Below, in pieces: positions 14,845-19,691 of a stretch of DNA of 19,691 nucleotides. Position 1 is the first letter of the stretch, and each line of letters opens with the position of its first letter. The stretch is taken from assembly GCA_041667115.1 (NCBI GenBank), contig JBAYFO010000066.1, positions 1 through 19,691 of the forward strand, in the 5' to 3' direction. The stretch comes from UBA1563 sp041667115 (GTDB lineage Bacteria; Bacteroidota; Ignavibacteria; Ignavibacteriales; Ignavibacteriaceae). The notes beneath the pieces were generated by a model. The model did not search any database and was not told the origin of the DNA. It saw nothing but the letters and a program-made list of their open reading frames with translations. The position numbers and the translations under genes were made by a program.

Positions 14845-16620
14845 ATGTTCCAGATTGATTTGCATAAACTGCTTCAAAATAAACTGCATGCTTTCGTCGG
14901 TAATAAAAATGTTTTCGCCGGTAAAGCCGTAGAAACTATCTTGTCAAAAGTTATGCATATAAAAAAGATAAATGATTTTTTGTCCAAATACGAAACAACG
15001 GAAGGTGCTGCTTTTATAGATAATCTCTTTGAAGAACTGGATTTTTCTTATTCGGTTTCAAAGAAGGACAAAGAGAAAATTCCCAGTGAAGGGAAAGTAG
15101 TGATCGTTTCCAATCATCCGCTGGGAGGCTTAGATGGTTTAGCGCTGGTAAAACTAGTTTCAGAAATTCGTCCCGACGTAAAGATAGTTGTTAATGATAT
15201 TTTATTGCACATCGAAAACCTGAAAGAATATTTCCTCCCGTACAATTTATTTGGAAGCGGCATTCAAAAAGAAAATGTTGCAGGTATTGATAAAGCTCTG
15301 AAAGAGGAAAACGCTGTTATTTTTTTCCCCGCCGGAGAGGTCTCAAGACTAACGTTCCATGGTTTGCAAGATACGGCATGGTCTCAGGGAGCTTTATATT
15401 TTGCTAAAAAATCAAACGCTCCAATCCTTCCTGTATTTATTGATGGAAAAAATTCAGCAAGCTTTTACCTCGTTTCGGCGGTGTCGAAAGCCTTTTCAAC
15501 GTTTCTTTTACCGCGCGAATTATTTAAACAAAACGGGAAGACGATTACCGTTAAAGTTGGGTACCTGATCTCCGCAAAGACGTTGTTTGCGGGTCTTCTA
15601 AAAGAAAAAGTTTTAATAAAATATTTGCACCGGCACGTTTATCAGATCGGGAAAAACAAAAAAGGAATTTTTTTAACGGAACGAAATGTTATTCATCCCG
15701 TTGATCCAAAGAAAATAAAAAAAGAATTGCTTAATGCTAAAGTTCTGGTAAATCTTGAAGAGAAGAAAAAAGTTTACTTACTCTCAAACAATAAATTGTT
15801 TCCCGATGTCCTAAAAGAACTTGCACGACTGCGAGAAATAACCTTTAGAAAAGTTGGCGAAGGGACAGGGGAAAAATTAGACACAGATGTGTACGATGCC
15901 TATTATCATCATATCGTTTTATGGGATGAAGAAAATCTGGAGATCATGGGTGCATACCGGATTGGCGTGGGAAGCGAGATTCTTGAAAAATATGGTTCAA
16001 CCGGTTTCTATTCGTCAACGTTGTTCAATTTTTCGGAAGATTTTCAATACCATCTTCCTTACTCGGTAGAATTAGGGAGAAGTTTTATCCAGGCCAAATA
16101 TTGGAAAACAAACGCACTGGATTATTTATGGATGGGGATAGGAGCCTTTCTTGCTTTGAATCCGAAAGTACAATTCCTTTTTGGACCCGTTTCATTATCA
16201 AACGGACTGCTTGATGATGCAAAAGCAATGATAGTCTTCTTTTATGAAAAGTGGTATGGGAATACTTCAGGTATGGTCAGCGCAAAAAACATGTATCAGG
16301 TAAGTGAACTTCTGAAAAAGCGATTTGATGCAATCTTTACTTCAAATAACTATAGAGTAGAATTCAAATTGCTTAAACAGAATTTAAATTTTTACGGAAT
16401 GTCTATTCCTCCATTATATAAACAATATACAGCTTTGTGCGAACCGGGTGGGGTGCAATTCCTTTCCTTCGGCGTCGATCCCGATTTCCAAAACTGCATC
16501 GACGGTTTTATGTTACTCGATATCGACTTGATAAAATACTCAAAAAAAGAAAAATACATTTACAGTAATATGAACTTTGGCGAAGAAGCTCCAGACTATT
16601 TTTTTAGGGAAGCTGTCTAA
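14845..16620 (+). CDS. olsF: Bifunctional aminolipid acyltransferase, OlsF-like
   Basis: The 591-residue protein fuses two acyltransferases. Residues about 1-270 are a PlsC/LPLAT domain of the NHPxGGxDG type (SNHPLGGLDG at 89-98) with FPAGEVSR at 161-168; this is the O-acylating, OlsA-like part. Residues about 300-590 are an OlsB/hemolysin-type GNAT domain with FRKVGEGTG (334-342), DAYYHHIVLWD (351-361), IMGAYRI (367-373) and VELGRSFIQAKYWKTNALDYLW; this would N-acylate the amino acid. OlsF in Serratia and Flavobacterium makes ornithine lipids, phosphorus-free membrane lipids formed in phosphate limitation. In some Bacteroidota related enzymes make glycine lipids, so the head group is open. 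Pho-box-like control of the unit agrees with this role. Confidence 0.85.
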   Translation: MFQIDLHKLLQNKLHAFVGNKNVFAGKAVETILSKVMHIKKINDFLSKYETTEGAAFIDNLFEELDFSYSVSKKDKEKIPSEGKVVIVSNHPLGGLDGLALVKLVSEIRPDVKIVVNDILLHIENLKEYFLPYNLFGSGIQKENVAGIDKALKEENAVIFFPAGEVSRLTFHGLQDTAWSQGALYFAKKSNAPILPVFIDGKNSASFYLVSAVSKAFSTFLLPRELFKQNGKTITVKVGYLISAKTLFAGLLKEKVLIKYLHRHVYQIGKNKKGIFLTERNVIHPVDPKKIKKELLNAKVLVNLEEKKKVYLLSNNKLFPDVLKELARLREITFRKVGEGTGEKLDTDVYDAYYHHIVLWDEENLEIMGAYRIGVGSEILEKYGSTGFYSSTLFNFSEDFQYHLPYSVELGRSFIQAKYWKTNALDYLWMGIGAFLALNPKVQFLFGPVSLSNGLLDDAKAMIVFFYEKWYGNTSGMVSAKNMYQVSELLKKRFDAIFTSNNYRVEFKLLKQNLNFYGMSIPPLYKQYTALCEPGGVQFLSFGVDPDFQNCIDGFMLLDIDLIKYSKKEKYIYSNMNFGEEAPDYFFREAV

Positions 16621-16641
16621 TAACAGTTCCGAAACCATGAC

Positions 16642-16697
16642 TTAACAATTTCTTAACACTGGCTTAACAATTACATAATATGGCGACATTAACTTTG
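16642..16697 (+). promoter_or_regulatory. Pho-box-like array 3 and core promoter
   Basis: Repeats start at 16642, 16653, 16664 and 16675 (TTAACA, TTAACA, TTAACA, ATAATA), an exact 11-bp period. The core element TAACTTTG at 16690-16697 is a perfect TAnnTTTG and begins 15 bp after the start of the last repeat, as in arrays 1 and 2. In the same register, ATAACA at 16620-16625 and a degenerate GAAACC at 16631-16636 may extend the array to six units. It lies directly behind the OlsF-like gene and controls the TonB-dependent receptor. Transcription would start near 16704. Confidence 0.82.
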
Positions 16698-16730
16698 CAA
16701 TACAATTACTATTTAATAGAGAGAGAGAGA

Positions 16731-19541
16731 ATGTATTTGTATTACAACCACGAATGGAACAAACAATTTATTATGCGGTCACTCACCATTTTTTTTATAT
16801 TCATCTTTGGATTAGGTTCATTATCCGGTCAGAATAAAGGTTCGATAGGCGGGAAAATAACAGATAAATCCAACAACGAAGAATTGATCAGTGCATCGGT
16901 GTTAATTGTCGGGACGTCAATGGGAGCCACCTCGGATCTTGATGGAACATATACCTTAAGGGCTCTAAAGCCAGGGAAATATTCGTTGAAGTTCTCCTAC
17001 ATTTCTTACCAATCATCACTTGTTGAAAATGTTGTTGTAGAGGAGGGTAAAGAGACAAGAATCAATGTTCAACTTGAACCCGAAACAAAAGAAATGAATG
17101 AGGTAGTAGTTTCTGCAGATGTCTTAAAAGCAACCGAAGCGGCTATGCTAAACATCCAAAAAAAATCTATGGGCATTGTAGATGGTGTTAGTGCAGAGCT
17201 AATAAAGAAAAATAATAGTTCAGACGGAACCGATATTCTAAAAAGAATGACCGGCGTTACTATTTCAGAAGGAAAATATGCTTACATCAGGGGAGTAAGC
17301 GACCGTTATAATTCAACTATGCTTAACGGGGCAAATTTACCCAGCACCGACCCGGAAAAGAAAAGCGTTTCCTACGATTTATTTCCATCATCTTTAATTG
17401 AAAATATTATCACAAGTAAGACGTCGACTCCCGATAAACCGGCAGATTTTTCGGGCGGATTAGTCCAAATTAATACCGTTGAATTTCCTTCAAATTCTTT
17501 AATTGAATTTAGCATGGGGAGTGCATACAGTACGTTATCAACAAACAGAGATAGACTTACGTATGCTTCCGGTAAATATGATTTCCTCGGCATCGATGAC
17601 GGATCCCGCGATTTGCCTTCAATCGTGCCGGCGAGTCACGTTAACACTTCTCTTGGCAGCAAAACAATTCAAGAGATCGGGAGGTCATTCAAAAATGATT
17701 GGAATACAAAAAGCGGGAAGATACCGTTTAACTCGAATTTTAAGTTATCAATCGGAGATTCTTACGTAATCGGTGAAGAGGGGATGCTCGGTTTTATCGG
17801 GTCGCTCTCATATTCAGCGAATAACGAATTAAGAAAGTATGAAAGAAAATATTATAATTATAGCGGTATCTGGTACGACTATACCGGTACAGATTATTTA
17901 AATAACATTCTTTGGGGAGCGTTATTTAACGTTAGTTATAAGTTTGGCGGAAATAATAAGATAAGTTTTAAAAATATCTATAATCAGAATACCGATAATA
18001 ATGTTGTTACAACAAAGGGAAGTCATTACTACGTTCCCGAATACAGAGAGGCAACTTCTCTTCAATTTACCCAACGGTCTCTTTATTCAACTCAGGTGAT
18101 CGGCGAACATGTTCTTAATTTCTTAAATAACAGCATGTTCAATTGGAATATCAATTATGCCGACTCAAAAAGAAAAGAGCCGGATACCAGAAAATATTGG
18201 TATAGCAAAGAATTAGACGCTCCCGCAAGTGATTTACGTTTTTCAATGAATCAAGCTACTGCAACACGTTTTTTTTCTGATCTAAAAGATAAAAGCATTG
18301 GATTTAGCGGCGACTTTTTGATAAAGCCCTTTGAAGATCCTTTTATGCCGAATTTTAAAGTGGGGTACCTGCAAAACAAGAAGGATCGAGATTATACACC
18401 GAGAGTGTTCGGGTTTGATTTCAACCAGAGAAAAACTCCAATAAGTTTAAGAGACAGTATTTTTAGCCTTCCGGTTGAGGATATATTCCGACCGGAAAAT
18501 ATTAATCCTAATTTTATTTATGTAGTTGAAGTATCAAATCCATCCGATAAATACGACGCAACGGAAAAAATTCAAAGTACCTACGCAATGTTCAATGCAA
18601 CGTTATTCACCGATCTCAAACTAACCGGTGGTTTCAGATATGAATTTTCAAAAGTGAGATTGTCCTATATCGATCCGCAGAGTTACTCAAAAACGTTAAC
18701 GGTAGAACACAGTTACAATGATCTTCTTCCTTCTTTAAACCTTACGTATAAACTGAGCGAAAACATAAATCTACGCGGAGCATACGGTAAAACGGTTGCA
18801 CGCCCTGAATTGAGAGAGTTAGCTGTTTCAGGGTATTATGACTTTTTAACTGATGATTATGTTTTTGGAAATCCCGAATTGGTTAGAACCATTATTGATA
18901 ACTATGATCTGCGGTTTGAATTTTATCCTAATCCGACAGAGTTATTCGCCGCAAATCTTTTCTACAAACATTTTAATAAGCCTATTGAAGTAATTGGAAT
19001 AAACACAAGCTCTAAATCACGGTCCTGGAAAAATGCTGATAATGCAGTGAGTTACGGTATCGAACTGGAAGCGCGTAAAAATCTTGGATTTGTTTGGGAT
19101 GGTTTTAGACCATTATCACTTATTAGCAATATCAGTCTTATTAAGTCGGAAGTTGATCTTGGAACTGCAAGTTTGGGGCAAGCGGGAACCGTACAAAAAC
19201 GGCCTCTACAAGGGCAGGCGGATTATGTGTTAAACATTGGGCTTTACTACGACAACTATGAATCCGGATTAACCGCAAACCTTGTTTATAATAAAGTGGG
19301 ACAAAAAATTGTCGAAGTAGGTGTTGACCAAACCGGTGACATTTTGAGCAGACCGAGAGACCAGATCGATTTTAACATCTCACAAAAAATATTTAATAAT
19401 TTCACTCTGAAGTTCGCTGTAAAAGATTTGTTGGCTCAACACGATGTGACTATTCAAAGAACTCTCAACGGGGATAAAGTTGCGGACGACATTAAGCGGG
19501 GACGAATTATTTCTTTGGGGGTTTCGTATCAATTGAACTAA
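16731..19541 (+). CDS. TonB-dependent outer-membrane receptor with regulatory-like domain
   Basis: The frame is open from an ATG at 16680, but that codon lies upstream of the core promoter element at 16690-16697, so the start is the ATG at 16731 (after a GAGAGAGAGA stretch) or the one at 16773, which begins a compact signal peptide (MRSLTIFFIFIFGLGSLSGQ). From 16731 it has 936 residues. After the signal peptide comes a carboxypeptidase-regulatory-like domain (about 35-130, GSIGGKITDKSNNEELISAS), then a plug (MTGVTISEGKYAYIRGVSDR, then NGANLPSTDPEKKSV and ADFSGG), then a 22-strand-type barrel to the end. No SusD partner follows at once. Array 3 suggests uptake of a phosphorus compound; the ligand is inferred, not seen. 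Confidence 0.88.
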   Translation: MYLYYNHEWNKQFIMRSLTIFFIFIFGLGSLSGQNKGSIGGKITDKSNNEELISASVLIVGTSMGATSDLDGTYTLRALKPGKYSLKFSYISYQSSLVENVVVEEGKETRINVQLEPETKEMNEVVVSADVLKATEAAMLNIQKKSMGIVDGVSAELIKKNNSSDGTDILKRMTGVTISEGKYAYIRGVSDRYNSTMLNGANLPSTDPEKKSVSYDLFPSSLIENIITSKTSTPDKPADFSGGLVQINTVEFPSNSLIEFSMGSAYSTLSTNRDRLTYASGKYDFLGIDDGSRDLPSIVPASHVNTSLGSKTIQEIGRSFKNDWNTKSGKIPFNSNFKLSIGDSYVIGEEGMLGFIGSLSYSANNELRKYERKYYNYSGIWYDYTGTDYLNNILWGALFNVSYKFGGNNKISFKNIYNQNTDNNVVTTKGSHYYVPEYREATSLQFTQRSLYSTQVIGEHVLNFLNNSMFNWNINYADSKRKEPDTRKYWYSKELDAPASDLRFSMNQATATRFFSDLKDKSIGFSGDFLIKPFEDPFMPNFKVGYLQNKKDRDYTPRVFGFDFNQRKTPISLRDSIFSLPVEDIFRPENINPNFIYVVEVSNPSDKYDATEKIQSTYAMFNATLFTDLKLTGGFRYEFSKVRLSYIDPQSYSKTLTVEHSYNDLLPSLNLTYKLSENINLRGAYGKTVARPELRELAVSGYYDFLTDDYVFGNPELVRTIIDNYDLRFEFYPNPTELFAANLFYKHFNKPIEVIGINTSSKSRSWKNADNAVSYGIELEARKNLGFVWDGFRPLSLISNISLIKSEVDLGTASLGQAGTVQKRPLQGQADYVLNIGLYYDNYESGLTANLVYNKVGQKIVEVGVDQTGDILSRPRDQIDFNISQKIFNNFTLKFAVKDLLAQHDVTIQRTLNGDKVADDIKRGRIISLGVSYQLN

Positions 19542-19604
19542 AAAGTAAAAAAGTGATTCTGTTTTTGTATCAGTATATAATTAATTAATAAAAAGGAAAA
19601 TGTT

Positions 19605-19691
19605 ATGAGAAAAATATTTCTGTTATTGATCTTCGTATTTACATCTGTAGTCAGGTTGAGTGCACAAACTCAAGTTGAAGTTACAGGAGAT
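19605..19691 (+). CDS. Secreted protein, N-terminal fragment
   Basis: An AAAAAGGA site 8 nt before the ATG opens a frame that runs off the window after 29 codons. It encodes a signal peptide (MRKIFLLLIFVFTSVVRLSA, cleavage before QTQVEVTGD). The gene is 63 nt after the TonB receptor and probably in its transcript. The mature start, TQVEVTGD, recalls beta-helix-like secreted proteins found beside such receptors in Bacteroidota, but too little is present to name a family. Confidence 0.7.
   Translation, partial: MRKIFLLLIFVFTSVVRLSAQTQVEVTGD

Overview
The window is AT-rich bacterial DNA and most resembles a Bacteroidota/Chlorobi-group organism, possibly from the Ignavibacteria. The reasons are a TonB-dependent receptor with an N-terminal carboxypeptidase-regulatory-like domain, secreted proteins ending their signal peptides in 'SAQ'-type sites, TAnnTTTG-like core promoter elements, and a GH28/YdjC carbohydrate-utilisation flavour. 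No rRNA, convincing tRNA, CRISPR array or transposase gene was found. The assignment to a group is inference.

Layout. Positions 1-1765 (minus strand) hold a solute:sodium symporter that runs off the left edge, a 70-residue two-helix membrane protein translationally close to it, a 41-residue single-helix protein, and a 129-residue exported or anchored protein. Facing away from this on the plus strand (1991-2550) is a similar pair, a 109-residue secreted protein followed by a 36-residue single-helix protein. Then come a 409-residue SAM methyltransferase (2743-3972), a CBS-containing ClC-family protein (4173-5963), a DUF47 accessory protein plus Pit phosphate transporter operon (6055-7685), and a secreted GH28 glycosidase (7785-9449) closed by a strong terminator. 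A minus-strand block (9562-11955) encodes a secreted YdjC/ChbG-family deacetylase, a DUF3147 membrane protein and an exported alpha/beta hydrolase.

The most interesting part is 12082-19691. Three transcription units each start with the same promoter architecture: four direct repeats of a TTAACA-type hexamer with an exact 11-bp period, followed at an identical distance (15 bp from the start of the last repeat) by TAAGTTTA or TAACTTTG. This is the geometry of PhoB/PhoP boxes. The units are (1) a GT4 glycosyltransferase plus a metallophosphoesterase, (2) a 64-residue membrane protein plus a two-domain PlsC/OlsB-like acyltransferase resembling OlsF, and (3) a TonB-dependent receptor plus the start of another secreted protein. 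Together they look like a phosphate-starvation regulon that would strip phospholipid head groups, make glycolipids and phosphorus-free aminolipids instead, and import or process phosphorus compounds at the outer membrane. No Pho regulator is in the window, so control by phosphate is inferred from site geometry and gene content.

The promoter positions also change gene starts. The TonB receptor must begin downstream of 16697, not at 16680. The glycosyltransferase appears to begin at an ATC codon (12169) with a well-placed Shine-Dalgarno sequence. A composite of three palindromes, like a REP/BIME element, sits between the glycosyltransferase and the phosphoesterase.
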